The position numbers and the translations under genes were made by a program. A stretch of 14,075 bases of DNA, from positions 1 through 14,075 of the forward strand of contig JALVZS010000027.1 of assembly GCA_027022065.1 (NCBI GenBank). Direction: 5' to 3'. This stretch comes from a bacterium. GTDB lineage: Bacteria; Thermosulfidibacterota; Thermosulfidibacteria; Thermosulfidibacterales; Thermosulfidibacteraceae. The notes under the pieces were generated by a model. It was given only the letters and a program-made list of their open reading frames with translations. It was not told where the DNA came from and ran no database searches. Shown piece after piece: positions 1-7,591 of the stretch (positions are counted from its first letter, which is position 1; each line of letters opens with the position of its first letter).

Positions 1-763
1 CGTGGTGCAGGGCCATGTGCCTGTATATCCAGGAGTTTTCAGGGGTTGGTGAATCAAGTAGGGCCTTTACTTTAAGGTGTTCCAGTGCTTTTTCTCTTAC
101 AAACCTTCCAATTACTGGAAGATCGGAAAGCTCTAAGAGATACATCCCTAACTCATAATTTGCATCTGAGGATATAGGAAGTTCCCACAGGTATCTCTGT
201 AAGAAATAGATCTTTTTACTTCTCTTTTCTTCAAGGTTTGAGGCAAGAAGATATATGGGAGGAAAAGTGTTTCCCATTTTGATGCACTTTCTAATTTCGG
301 CAAGCGCTAGTGTCTTTTCTCCCTTTTGATCCAGGATAAGGGCTATTCCCCAAGATGCTAGCTTTTCCCCATTTCTCTTTGCGTCTTTGAATCTCCTTAA
401 GGCGGTTTCTGTCTTTCCTAAGAGCATGTGAATTATGCCTGATAGAAACATGTATGTCCCAGTGCCTCCGGTTTTCTTAAGGAGTTTGTTCAAAGACTTG
501 TGCTCCTCCCAGAGCCTCTCTGGGGAGATCTTTGATAGGATAAGAAGGTGTAGATATTGAGAAAAGGCGCTGTTATCTGTGAGATAGAGCTTTTCTGAAG
601 ACTCAAGTGCTTCGTTTAGTTTTCCCGTTTCTAGATAGAGACATGCAAGGTGCCTGTAAAACCAGGGGTCTTTTTCGCATAGCCTCTTTAAGTAGCTTTC
701 AAGATCTGAAAGCCTTCCGCTCCTAAGCAGCTTGGAGACCTTTGATACCTTTAACCACCTCAT
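1..763 (-). CDS. TPR-like helical repeat protein, 5' part (runs off left edge)
   Basis: Reading the minus strand from an ATG at 763-761 gives an uninterrupted frame of 254 codons to the window edge, so the C-terminus is missing. A TAA lies in frame 9 bases upstream, so this is the first possible ATG. The product is largely helical, with TPR-like units such as FYRHLACLYLETGKLNEALE (about residues 36-55) and SGIIHMLLGKTETALRRFK (about 108-126). I see no signal peptide, membrane segment or catalytic motif. No Shine-Dalgarno sequence precedes the ATG, so initiation may be leaderless or weak. TPR proteins usually serve as protein-protein scaffolds; the partner cannot be told from here. It is transcribed divergently from the peptidase gene. 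The long open frame makes a real gene very likely; the TPR assignment is moderately sure. Confidence 0.72.
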   Translation of the reverse strand, partial: MRWLKVSKVSKLLRSGRLSDLESYLKRLCEKDPWFYRHLACLYLETGKLNEALESSEKLYLTDNSAFSQYLHLLILSKISPERLWEEHKSLNKLLKKTGGTGTYMFLSGIIHMLLGKTETALRRFKDAKRNGEKLASWGIALILDQKGEKTLALAEIRKCIKMGNTFPPIYLLASNLEEKRSKKIYFLQRYLWELPISSDANYELGMYLLELSDLPVIGRFVREKALEHLKVKALLDSPTPENSWIYRHMALHH

Positions 764-806
764 TTTGTATTAACTTTAAAACAATTTTAGCCAAAAGTCC
801 ACATCA

Positions 807-835
807 TTGACCTGAAACCCCTATGCCTGTAAAAT
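807..835 (+). promoter_or_regulatory. Sigma-70-type promoter for the M23 peptidase gene
   Basis: TTGACC (807-812) and TAAAAT (830-835) are separated by exactly 17 bases, matching five of six consensus bases in each box. Transcription would start near 842. A Shine-Dalgarno stretch (GGGAGGA, 860-866) follows just before the ATG at 870. The 106-base divergent gap 764-869 holds nothing else that I can support; the minus-strand side shows no comparably good promoter. Confidence 0.7.
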
Positions 836-869
836 AAAAGTTTAGACATACCGTATCAAGGGAGGAAGT

Positions 870-2072
870 ATGAAAAGGCCTCTTGGGGTGCTGTTGTTTT
901 TATTTTTGCTGGTTCAGGGTGTTTGGGCTCGCCAGATTAAGGTTTTTATAAACAGAGGGGAAACCTTTATAGATTCCTTGGTAGCCCATGATATCAGCAG
1001 GAAAGAGGCGGCGATGGTAGCTTACGCCTTGAAGAGGTATGTGAACCTTAACAGGCTACCTGAGGGCTTTAGCTACTACATAGACTACCAGGGAAACATT
1101 CCTGTTCAGCTGGTTATCCCTTACGATGTGGGTAAGGTCTACGATGTTGACTTAAGGAGAATAGATGTAAATCCCAAAAAACTAAAGGTAAGGATTCAGG
1201 AGAAGAGCTTTTACGGCGTTTTGGGACAGGGGGATTCCGTTTTTTACTCTATATACGACCAAACAGGGGATCCCAATTTGGCCTACCAGTTCGTCAGCAT
1301 ATTTAAGTACCGTATAGACTTTCACACATGGACAAGGCCTGGGGATTACTATGCCTTTATTTGTCAGTACCTTACAGATGATTTTGGAAATGCAAAATAC
1401 GGAAGGATCCTTGTTGCCAAGTATGTGGGGAAAAAGGTGAAGGCGGATGCAGTTTACTACAAAGGGGCATACTACGACAGCAAAGGCTACCCTCTTAAGG
1501 GCGTGTTTCTGGCATCTCCTGTAGATTCTGGTTGGTTAAGGGCACCTTTGAGGTACAAGAGAATATCCAGTAGATTTACCTACCACAGGCTCCATCCCAT
1601 ACTGGGCATAGTGAGGCCTCATCTGGGTGTGGACTATGCCGCTCCCATGGGAACCCCCATAAAGGCCGTGGCGGATGGCGTGGTTATATGGAAGGGATGG
1701 CTTGGAGGATACGGAAGAACTGTGAAGATAAGACATAGAGGAGGGATAATAACCCAGTACGCTCACATGAGTAGGTATGCAAAAGGGCTGCATGTAGGAC
1801 AGAGGGTTAAAGAGGGACAGGTTATAGGGTATGTGGGCATGTCTGGCCTTGCCACAGGGCCCCATCTTGATTTCAGGATAAAAGTGCACGGCCGCTTTGT
1901 TAATCCTTTGAAGTTCTTGGCTAGGCACGCACATTACAGACTCATAAGGGTGGCTAGAAAGAGGCTAAGGGGAAGGGCATTGGCCTATGTAAGATCTCAG
2001 CTTAGTAAGCTTGATGTTATGCTGGCAAGTGCCAAGACCCTTTCCAGCGGGACTCTAAAGGCTTCTGACTAA
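870..2072 (+). CDS. Exported M23-family peptidoglycan metallopeptidase
   Basis: This 400-residue protein is predicted to cut peptide cross-links in peptidoglycan outside the cytoplasmic membrane. Residues 1-20 form a signal peptide (charged KR, a leucine-rich core, cleavage likely after VWA). Residues about 22-210 resemble the N-terminal region of Csd3/OapA-type peptidases. The M23 (LytM) domain spans about 230-350: zinc ligands H251 and D255 in RPHLGVD, H299 in QYAHMS, and H332 in TGPHLDFRI. The last motif is H-x-D rather than the usual H-x-H, so D334 replaces the third zinc ligand; I recall HLD variants in other M23 proteins, so activity is probably retained. A basic tail (351-400) follows. 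The start has a good ribosome binding site and promoter. The gene stands alone, upstream of the long operon. Substrate specificity cannot be read from the sequence. Confidence 0.9.
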   Translation: MKRPLGVLLFLFLLVQGVWARQIKVFINRGETFIDSLVAHDISRKEAAMVAYALKRYVNLNRLPEGFSYYIDYQGNIPVQLVIPYDVGKVYDVDLRRIDVNPKKLKVRIQEKSFYGVLGQGDSVFYSIYDQTGDPNLAYQFVSIFKYRIDFHTWTRPGDYYAFICQYLTDDFGNAKYGRILVAKYVGKKVKADAVYYKGAYYDSKGYPLKGVFLASPVDSGWLRAPLRYKRISSRFTYHRLHPILGIVRPHLGVDYAAPMGTPIKAVADGVVIWKGWLGGYGRTVKIRHRGGIITQYAHMSRYAKGLHVGQRVKEGQVIGYVGMSGLATGPHLDFRIKVHGRFVNPLKFLARHAHYRLIRVARKRLRGRALAYVRSQLSKLDVMLASAKTLSSGTLKASD

Positions 2073-2087
2073 TTGCCTATTTTTATA

Positions 2088-2110
2088 ACATTTATTGCTT
2101 ATATAAATGT
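2088..2110. repeat. Perfect 8-bp inverted repeat upstream of the selenium genes
   Basis: ACATTTAT (2088-2095) and ATAAATGT (2103-2110) are exact reverse complements separated by 7 bases. The site lies in the 81-base AT-rich gap between the peptidase and the DUF3343 gene, just upstream of the candidate promoter. It could be an operator. As a terminator it is poor: the stem is AT-only apart from one pair, and no T-run follows. In AT-rich DNA a chance repeat is also possible. Confidence 0.35.
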
Positions 2111-2117
2111 GCCTTAT

Positions 2118-2148
2118 TTGCACTAATCTTTTTCTTGTTCTATGTAAT
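2118..2148 (+). promoter_or_regulatory. Candidate promoter of the long operon, giving a near-leaderless mRNA
   Basis: TTGCAC (2118-2123) is followed 17 bases later by TATGTAAT (2141-2148). The boxes are weak matches, but the first base of the -35 lies 36 bases before the ATG at 2154, so transcription would begin at or next to the start codon. That fits the absence of any Shine-Dalgarno sequence before this ATG. A very similar arrangement precedes the PII-like gene at 13183. Confidence 0.38.
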
Positions 2149-2153
2149 TTCCT

Positions 2154-2393
2154 ATGAAGTTTTATTTCATCTTCCGTCGCACTGTTGATGTTATGATGGC
2201 CGATGAATTGCTTTCAAAAAATAATGTTTCCTATAAAATAGTGCCTGTTCCTAAGGAGATATCTAGTGAATGTGGGCTTTGTGTGCTTACAGAGGAGCCT
2301 TGGGAAAAGGTGCTTTTCTTGTTAAAAGAAGTAAAACCCATCGCCGTTTATAATGGGGGAAAGGGGCTTGTCTGGAAAGGTGATATATCTTGA
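2154..2393 (+). CDS. DUF3343 protein, putative selenium/sulfur carrier
   Basis: A 79-residue cytoplasmic protein matching the DUF3343 pattern from memory: a beta strand with an early aromatic run (FYFIFRRT), a helix ending in [20 protein letters not shown], then the conserved SSECGLCV (about 37-44). The cysteines of this motif (C40, C43) are the likely chalcogen-carrying or redox residues. DUF3343 proteins are often annotated as putative Se/S carriers and tend to sit near selD and yedF; here the gene is the first of four selenium-related genes, which supports that role. Its TGA overlaps the start of the cysteine desulfurase gene, suggesting translational coupling. No Shine-Dalgarno precedes the ATG. 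The family call is fairly firm; a direct carrier function is inferred from context and is not proven by this sequence. Confidence 0.8.
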   Translation: MKFYFIFRRTVDVMMADELLSKNNVSYKIVPVPKEISSECGLCVLTEEPWEKVLFLLKEVKPIAVYNGGKGLVWKGDIS

Positions 2394-3531
2394 TAACGCC
2401 GCCACATCATTTCCAAAGCCCAAAGAGGTTTGGGATGCGGTTTTGAACTATGCCTGTAGCATAGGTGCCAATCCTGGAAGATCAGGTCACAGGTTGTCCG
2501 TTGAGGCTGCGCGCTTGGTATTCAACTGCAGGAGGGCACTTGCGGAGCTTTTGGGTGTTTCGGCCTGCGACAGGATCATATTCACCAAAAACGCTACTGA
2601 GGCGGCCAATGTGGTTATAAGGGGGCTTTTGGAAGGCGTTGGTGGCGGTAATGTGGTGGCCACATGCCTTGAGCACAATGCCGTTGCAAGGCCACTTAAG
2701 TACTGGTGCAGAAGGGAAGATATTGAGCTGAGGGTTGTTTCCTGCTCACCAAGTGGGGAGGTGAATCCGAAAAAGGTGCTGGAGGCTGTTGATGAAAGCA
2801 CCATCGCTGTTTTTGTGAATCATGCAAGCAACGTTTTCGGCACCGTTACACCCTTTGAGGATATAGCGGCCTTTGTGAGCGTTCCCGTGGTTGTGGATGC
2901 CACCCAGACATTGGGCAGCTATCCTTTCAGCGTGGGGGATTTTAGCAATGTGATTGTTGTTTTCACAGGGCACAAGGGGCTTTTGGGGCCTCAGGGTACA
3001 GGGGGCTTTTACATACCTGAGGGGATAGAGCTTGATCCGCTCATTCGTGGAGGAACAGGAAGCAACTCCGAGAGTGATGAGCAGCCTTCCTTTTTACCCG
3101 ATAGGTTTGAAAGTGGAACATTAAACGTTCATGGAATTGCAGGGCTTCTTGCCGGGATAAGGTGGATTAAAAGCAGGGGTATTGAGAATATAAGAAAGCA
3201 CGAGCTAGAGCTTGCCTGCCTCTTTGTTGAGGCTGTTTCTTCTGTGAAGGGCGTTGATGTATACGCTTCTGGTGACTGGAGCAGGCGCATAGGTGTGGTT
3301 TCTTTAAATGTGAGGGGCAGGGATCCCGGTGTTGTTTCCCACATACTTGACAGCGAGTACGGGATAGCCACAAGGGCGGGTCTTCACTGTGCTCCCTGGG
3401 CACACAGGGCTTTGGGAACATATCCTGTGGGGACAGTTAGATTCTCTTTCGGTCCCTTTAACACGGAAAGCGATGTTGAGGAGGCAGTAAGGGCAGTTAA
3501 AAATATAGGGGAGGGGGCAAATGGTTGTTGA
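2380..3531 (+). CDS. Cysteine desulfurase family protein (class V aminotransferase fold)
   Basis: A PLP enzyme of about 383 residues predicted to take sulfur from cysteine or selenium from selenocysteine and pass it on as persulfide/perselenide. Visible: [13 protein letters not shown] at the N-terminus, LEHNA (PLP-stacking H99), VDATQTLG, the Schiff-base lysine in [12 protein letters not shown] (K199), and the catalytic cysteine in [12 protein letters not shown] (C337). The layout resembles the TIGR01977-type desulfurases more than housekeeping IscS. Start choice: an ATG at 2353 is open but has no ribosome binding site and overlaps the previous gene by 41 bases; family members begin right at (M)IYLDNAAT, so I prefer GTG 2380, with TTG 2368 also possible. 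The 3' end overlaps yedF by 11 bases. Position between a DUF3343 gene and yedF-selD suggests it feeds selenium to SelD; a general sulfur role remains possible. Confidence 0.9.
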   Translation: MIYLDNAATSFPKPKEVWDAVLNYACSIGANPGRSGHRLSVEAARLVFNCRRALAELLGVSACDRIIFTKNATEAANVVIRGLLEGVGGGNVVATCLEHNAVARPLKYWCRREDIELRVVSCSPSGEVNPKKVLEAVDESTIAVFVNHASNVFGTVTPFEDIAAFVSVPVVVDATQTLGSYPFSVGDFSNVIVVFTGHKGLLGPQGTGGFYIPEGIELDPLIRGGTGSNSESDEQPSFLPDRFESGTLNVHGIAGLLAGIRWIKSRGIENIRKHELELACLFVEAVSSVKGVDVYASGDWSRRIGVVSLNVRGRDPGVVSHILDSEYGIATRAGLHCAPWAHRALGTYPVGTVRFSFGPFNTESDVEEAVRAVKNIGEGANGC

Positions 3532-4105
3532 TGCAAGAGGGCTTCCATGTCCAAAGCCTGTTCTCATGACCAAGGATGCGCTGGAGAAGGTAAGCGAGGG
3601 AGTGGTGGAAGTTTTGGTGGATAATGAGGCCTCAAAGGAAAATGTGAAAAGGTTTGCGGAAAAGCAGGGTTGCTGCGTTGAAATAGTGGAGGAGGATGGA
3701 TACTACAAGTTGAGGATTGCAAAGGGCTATGTTTGCTCCCGTGAGGCTCCGGAGGAGAAGCAGGTTGAGGGAAAGAATAAGGTTGTGCTTATCCTATCAG
3801 ACTCCATGGGCGAGGAGAGGAAGCTTGGTGAGCTTCTCATGAGGGCATTTTTGAGCACTCTCAAAGAGGCCACCAACAGGCCTAAAAGACTCATATTTGT
3901 TAACAGGGGCGTCTTTCTCACCACCGAGGGCTCAAAGGTTATAGATGTGCTTAAAGAGCTGGAGGATATGGGCGTAGAGATATACTCCTGTGGCACCTGC
4001 CTTGATTACTTCGGACTGAAGGATAAGCTTCTGGTGGGGAAGATCACCAATATGTACGATACCGTGGAGGAGCTTTTAAACGCCGATTCGGTGGTGAGAG
4101 TATGA
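3521..4105 (+). CDS. yedF: Selenium metabolism protein YedF (TusA-like plus DsrE-like)
   Basis: A 194-residue two-domain cytoplasmic protein. Residues 1-70 are a TusA-like domain with the chalcogen-carrying cysteine in ARGLPCPKP (C10). Residues about 86-194 are a DsrE/DsrF-like domain with [14 protein letters not shown] and a redox-type pair in SCGTCLDYF (C157, C160). This combination is the TIGR03527-type YedF, commonly linked to selenium metabolism. It would receive Se (or S) from the desulfurase encoded upstream and hand it to SelD downstream; the hand-over is inferred from gene order and family association. The ATG has a strong Shine-Dalgarno (GGGGAGGGGG, just upstream) and lies inside the end of the desulfurase gene. 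The TGA overlaps the true selD ATG (ATGA), so the two are translationally coupled. Confidence 0.93.
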   Translation: MVVDARGLPCPKPVLMTKDALEKVSEGVVEVLVDNEASKENVKRFAEKQGCCVEIVEEDGYYKLRIAKGYVCSREAPEEKQVEGKNKVVLILSDSMGEERKLGELLMRAFLSTLKEATNRPKRLIFVNRGVFLTTEGSKVIDVLKELEDMGVEIYSCGTCLDYFGLKDKLLVGKITNMYDTVEELLNADSVVRV

Positions 4106-5103
4106 AGGAGCCTAGGCTTACTGAGATGGTTAGGGCCTCCGGCTGAGGGGCCAAGGTGGGGCCGGCGGAGCTGGCCCGAATACTTGAAGGACTTGAAGTT
4201 GAAGCAGGCGAGGAGGTTATAGCAGGTTTTGGAGGATTTGAGGATGCTGCTGTTGTTAAGGTGGACGATTCCCTTGCCCTTATAGCCACGGTGGACTTCA
4301 TAACTCCTGTGGTGGACGATCCTTTCATCTTTGGGCAGATAGCTGCGGCAAATGCCTTAAGCGATGTTTATGCCATGGGAGGACAGCCTTGGTTTGCCCT
4401 GAATGTTCTCTGCTTTCCCTCGTGCATACCGGAGGGTTGGGTGAGGGATATTGTAAAGGGAGGGCTCTCAAAGATAAGAGAGGCAGGAGCATTCCTGCTT
4501 GGAGGGCACACAGTTGATGATACAGAGCCCAAGTACGGGCTTTGTGTTGTAGGAAGGGTTCATCCGGAAAGGGTAATAACAAATTCATCAGCAGTTCCCA
4601 GGTGTAAAGTATTCCTCACTAAGCCCATTGGTTTGGGGGTTGTTGTAACGGCCATCAAGGCACAGATGGCATCCTCCGATGTCGTTAAAAGGACGGTTGA
4701 TGTGATGACCACCTTAAACAAAGATGCGTCTATGAAGATGGTTGAAGCTGGTGCAGTTGCAGCCACCGACATCACAGGGTTTGGTCTTCTAGGCCACGCC
4801 CTTGAGATGGCAAGATCCTCTGGAGTGGATATTGTTATAGAGGCTAAAAAGGTTCCCGTTATAGAGGAGGCCTTTGAGTATGCCTCTATGGGCCTTATAC
4901 CTGCGGGAGCTTATAGTAACAGGGATTTCTGTTCAGGGGATGTGGTGTTTGAAAGGGATGTGGGGGATCTTGAAATTCTCATGTTTGATCCTCAAACCTC
5001 TGGTGGCCTGCTTGTGGCCGTTCCCTATGAGAAGGCCCATCTTTATCCCTACTGGGAGATAGGCTATACTGTTGAGGGAAAGGGAAAGGTGAGGGTGGTG
5101 TGA
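4102..5103 (+). CDS. selD: Selenide, water dikinase (SelD), selenocysteine-containing
   Basis: SelD makes selenophosphate from selenide and ATP, the selenium donor for selenocysteine and selenouridine synthesis. The real start is ATG 4102, overlapping the yedF stop. The frame meets TGA at 4144-4146 (codon 15) in the context [14 protein letters not shown], exactly where SelD has its catalytic Cys/Sec followed by the essential lysine (K18). Reading this UGA as selenocysteine gives 333 residues, normal for the family. A stop-based reading would instead begin at GTG 4156 and lose the active site. Further motifs: [11 protein letters not shown] (about 42-52), [50 protein letters not shown] and DPQTSGGLL. 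The second cysteine of the GCGCK motif of E. coli is alanine here. A SECIS hairpin follows the UGA. The 3' end abuts nadM (TGATG). Standard gene callers will probably truncate this gene. Confidence 0.95.
4144..4177 (+). promoter_or_regulatory. UGA selenocysteine codon with bacterial SECIS hairpin
   Basis: After the UGA (4144-4146), GGGCCGGC (4159-4166) and GCTGGCCC (4170-4177) form an 8-bp stem with one G-U pair, closing a 3-base loop GGA (4167-4169). Twenty bases separate the UGA from the loop, and the loop begins with G, matching what is known of bacterial SECIS elements that bind SelB (a G in the first two loop positions, loop roughly 16-37 bases after the UGA). The hairpin lies wholly inside the selD coding sequence. 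Confidence 0.85.
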
Positions 5104-5633
5104 TGAGGGCGCTTTACATGGGGAGGTTTCAGCCCTTTCATCTCGGGCATCTTGAGGTGGTGAGAAGCATCCTTGAGGACAACGACGAGCTTATCATTGC
5201 CATAGGCTCTGCCAACTTTAACTACAATGTGAAGAGTCCCTTCACCGCAGGAGAAAGAATGTGGATGATCCATGAGGCCTTGGTTGAGGCGGGCCTTGAC
5301 ATGAGGAGGATTTACATAGCCACATATCCCAACATAGAGAACAACGCTGCCTGGTATGCGCATATAAGCTCCCTGCTTCCTCCGTTTGAGAGGGCCTATA
5401 CGGGCAATCCTCTCACGCAGATACTTCTTAAAGAAGCCGGAATAGAGGTGGTTCCTCTAAGGATGATAAAGAGGGAGCTTTACTGTGCCACCACCGTAAG
5501 GGAGAGGATGCTCAGGGGAGAGCCCTGGCAGGAGCTTGTCCCTCCTGCGGTGGCTAGAATCATAGAAAAAATCAAAGGGGTGGAGAGGCTGAGGTATCTG
5601 GCAAGAAGCGAATCGGATCCCCTTTCCTACTAG
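5103..5633 (+). CDS. nadM: Nicotinamide-nucleotide adenylyltransferase, archaeal type (NadM)
   Basis: A 176-residue nucleotidyltransferase that joins NMN and ATP to form NAD. The nucleotide-binding motif is [10 protein letters not shown] (residues 7-16, H13 and H16 of HxGH). [21 protein letters not shown]-like [14 protein letters not shown], the ATTVRER motif (about 129-135, the ISSTxxR equivalent) and [18 protein letters not shown] at the C-terminus closely follow the Methanocaldococcus-type NMNAT as I remember it, rather than bacterial NadD. The family is mostly archaeal, so ancient transfer is likely. I chose ATG 5103, whose A is the last base of the selD TGA; GTG 5100 would add one residue. 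It sits directly before cinA, another NMN-related gene, with 10 bases between, and its stop overlaps the cinA ribosome binding site. Confidence 0.92.
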   Translation: MRALYMGRFQPFHLGHLEVVRSILEDNDELIIAIGSANFNYNVKSPFTAGERMWMIHEALVEAGLDMRRIYIATYPNIENNAAWYAHISSLLPPFERAYTGNPLTQILLKEAGIEVVPLRMIKRELYCATTVRERMLRGEPWQELVPPAVARIIEKIKGVERLRYLARSESDPLSY

Positions 5634-5643
5634 GAGGCTTGCC

Positions 5644-6852
5644 TTGAAGGTATCCCTTCTCTTTGTTGGTGATGAGGTTGTGGATGGTATTATACCGAAC
5701 ACCAATGCAGAGTATATCAAAAGAGAGCTTCAGAACTGGGGTATTGCTGTTGCGGAAACTGCTGAGGTCAGAGATGATCTTGAAATGATAGCACACACCT
5801 TGGACTTTCTCTTTCTGTTCTCTAATTGCGTGATTGTCTGTGGAGGGTTGGGTCCTACGGAGGATGATGTTACAAGGGAAGCGGTGGCAAAGGCCCTTGG
5901 AGTACGCCTCGTTTTTAATGAGGATCTTTGGAGTCTGATAAAATCAAGGATAGAGTCTAGGGGAAGAGGTATTAGAAAGGAGCATGAGAAGATGGCCTTT
6001 GTCTATGAAGAGGGAGGCTACATAGAGAATCCTGTGGGTTTGGCTCCTGCCCTTTGGGTAAGAAAGGGCGAAAGGCTTGTGCTTCTTCTTCCTGGAGTTC
6101 CTGAGGAGCTTAGGCAGCTTCTTCCTCTGGCTGTTAAGAGCCTGTTTAAGGCGCGGGGAGATGGCATGGAGTTTAGGATATTTAAAACCGTGGGACTTAG
6201 GGAATCCGATGTGAACTCCGCCGCAAGAGAGGTCCTTTCTGGTCTTGATGTGAGATGGGGTACTGTCATAAGGGATGGAGAGGTTTGGCTCAATGTAGAG
6301 GCGGGAAGTGGTATTATGGAGATGGTTGAGAAAAGGCTTAGGGAGGCTTTGGGGGAAAATCTTTATGGGTGCGATGAGGAAACTTTGGAAGCGTTAGTGG
6401 GAAAGATGCTAAGAGAAAAAGGACTTACTCTATCCACGGCAGAGTCCTGCACCGGCGGGCTTCTGGCCAATCTTATAACCAACATTTCTGGTTCCTCTGA
6501 CTACTTCAAAGGAGGGGTTGTTTCTTACCTTGAGGAGGTTAAGGTAAAGCTTCTAGGCGTTTCCTGGGAGAGCGTAAAAGAACACACCGTTTATAGCCAC
6601 GAGGTTGCAAAAGAAATGGCATTGGGGGTTAAACGCTTAACAGGCTCGGATGTCTCCCTTTCCACCACGGGAATAGCAGGTCCCACGGGGGAACTGCCTG
6701 GGAAGCCCGTGGGTATAGTTTATGTGGGTTTGGCGCACGATTCTGAGGTTGAGAGTTTTGAGTTTCGGTTCAATTATGATAGAAAAGGAAACAAAATGGC
6801 CTTTGCCAAGGCTGCCTTAGATGTGCTTAGGAGGTATCTGCTAAGGCTATGA
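5644..6852 (+). CDS. cinA: CinA family protein (MoCF-like domain plus NMN amidohydrolase domain)
   Basis: A 402-residue cytoplasmic protein with both CinA domains. The N-terminal MoCF/COG1058 domain (about 1-165) shows [32 protein letters not shown] and LLPGVPEEL; this domain has ADP-ribose pyrophosphatase activity in characterised relatives. The C-terminal PncC-type domain (about 245-400) shows [24 protein letters not shown] and [10 protein letters not shown], and in relatives deamidates NMN to nicotinate mononucleotide. The start is TTG 5644, supported by AGGAGG six bases upstream (5632-5637) and by matching the usual family N-terminus; no ATG fits. Its neighbour nadM uses NMN too, so the pair suggests NMN/NAD recycling. 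The stop overlaps thpR by ATGA. A competence role, from the historical name, is not implied. Confidence 0.92.
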   Translation: MKVSLLFVGDEVVDGIIPNTNAEYIKRELQNWGIAVAETAEVRDDLEMIAHTLDFLFLFSNCVIVCGGLGPTEDDVTREAVAKALGVRLVFNEDLWSLIKSRIESRGRGIRKEHEKMAFVYEEGGYIENPVGLAPALWVRKGERLVLLLPGVPEELRQLLPLAVKSLFKARGDGMEFRIFKTVGLRESDVNSAAREVLSGLDVRWGTVIRDGEVWLNVEAGSGIMEMVEKRLREALGENLYGCDEETLEALVGKMLREKGLTLSTAESCTGGLLANLITNISGSSDYFKGGVVSYLEEVKVKLLGVSWESVKEHTVYSHEVAKEMALGVKRLTGSDVSLSTTGIAGPTGELPGKPVGIVYVGLAHDSEVESFEFRFNYDRKGNKMAFAKAALDVLRRYLLRL

Positions 6853-7412
6853 GGCTGTTTGTGGCTGTTGATGTGCCAGATGAGATAAAGGAAAAGCTTT
6901 ACAGGGATGCTATGCTCTTAAAGGGAAGCGGCATAAGGGCTTCTTATCCTGCGCGTTCCTCGTATCATATCACCCTTAAGTTTCTTGGTGAAGTTGCCGA
7001 AGAAAGGGTAAAAGAAATTATAGATGCGCTTACAGGGGCCTTTGATCACATAGCTCCCTTTGAGGCAAGTGTTGAGGGAAGAGGGGTTTTCCCAGGCTTT
7101 AGGAATCCCAGGGTGGTGTGGGGAGGGGTTAGAGATAACGGGGGTTTTTCGGCTCTAAAAGAGGCCGTAGATAGAGCGCTTGAAGTTTTAGGCTTTGAGA
7201 GGGACGATAAGCCCTTTGTTCCCCACATTACCTTGGGTAGAGTAAAAAAGGCCAGTATGGAAGATAAAAGAATAATTAGGCAGTTTTGTGAGGGAAAGGT
7301 TAGTTATGGGAGCCTCACCGTTGGCGAGGTGATCCTTTATAGGAGTATATTAAAACCCGAGGGGGCTGAGTATAAGAAGATACATATTTTTAAGATCGGG
7401 GGAGTTGCATGA
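6849..7412 (+). CDS. thpR: RNA 2',3'-cyclic phosphodiesterase (ThpR/LigT-like)
   Basis: A 187-residue 2H-phosphoesterase predicted to open 2',3'-cyclic phosphates on RNA ends to 2'-phosphates. The two catalytic HxT motifs are [10 protein letters not shown] (H40, T42) and PHITLGRVK (H126, T128), in the spacing typical of the family, and the protein opens with the usual [12 protein letters not shown]. The length is normal. The ATG overlaps the cinA TGA by four bases and its own TGA overlaps the next start in the same way (ATGA), so it is embedded in a coupled operon. The physiological RNA substrate is not evident from the neighbours. Confidence 0.92.
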   Translation: MRLFVAVDVPDEIKEKLYRDAMLLKGSGIRASYPARSSYHITLKFLGEVAEERVKEIIDALTGAFDHIAPFEASVEGRGVFPGFRNPRVVWGGVRDNGGFSALKEAVDRALEVLGFERDDKPFVPHITLGRVKKASMEDKRIIRQFCEGKVSYGSLTVGEVILYRSILKPEGAEYKKIHIFKIGGVA

Positions 7413-7591
7413 GGGAAGATTTGGAGAAGGAACTTTCCATGGTGGATGAGGAGCTTGAGTATCTGTTTAAGAGGTTTGAAGAGCTTATAGAGAGAAGGAG
7501 AAGCTTGGTGGAGAAAATGAGATCCGGCAAAGAGAAGCATAGAGAGAGGGAGACCTATATAAGGCATGTAAAGCATAGAAAAGTTGAGTGA
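7409..7591 (+). CDS. Small charged coiled-coil protein, function unknown
   Basis: I do not recognise this 60-residue protein. Residues about 1-45 are an amphipathic, highly charged helix or coiled coil ([20 protein letters not shown] and onward), followed by a very basic tail rich in His, Lys and Arg. There is no membrane segment or cysteine. The helix faintly recalls the first helix of chorismate mutase (D-E-L...R), but the rest of that fold is absent, so I do not assign it. It is probably genuine: its ATG overlaps the thpR stop and its TGA overlaps the dGTPase ATG, the same coupling as its neighbours. A role as a small partner of the adjacent dGTPase or in RNA binding is guesswork. Confidence 0.65.
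   Translation: MREDLEKELSMVDEELEYLFKRFEELIERRRSLVEKMRSGKEKHRERETYIRHVKHRKVE

Noticed and set aside
2073-2153. Terminator after the M23 peptidase gene
   Set aside because: The only inverted repeat is AT-rich and lacks a following T-run, so I did not call it a terminator.
2353-2379. ATG 2353 as start of the cysteine desulfurase
   Set aside because: There is no ribosome binding site before it and the extra nine residues precede the usual IYLDNAAT start; GTG 2380 fits the family better, though this is not certain.
4148-4177. Alternative hairpin GGGCCA (4148-4153) with TGGCCC (4172-4177) as the SECIS
   Set aside because: It shares the 3' arm with the better 8-bp stem, needs an 18-base loop, and its loop would begin only 7 bases after the UGA, outside the usual spacing.
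4156-5103. SelD starting at GTG 4156 (315 residues)
   Set aside because: This start removes the catalytic residue and the lysine of the GxxK motif and leaves a gap after yedF. ATG 4102 with UGA as selenocysteine restores the full family N-terminus.
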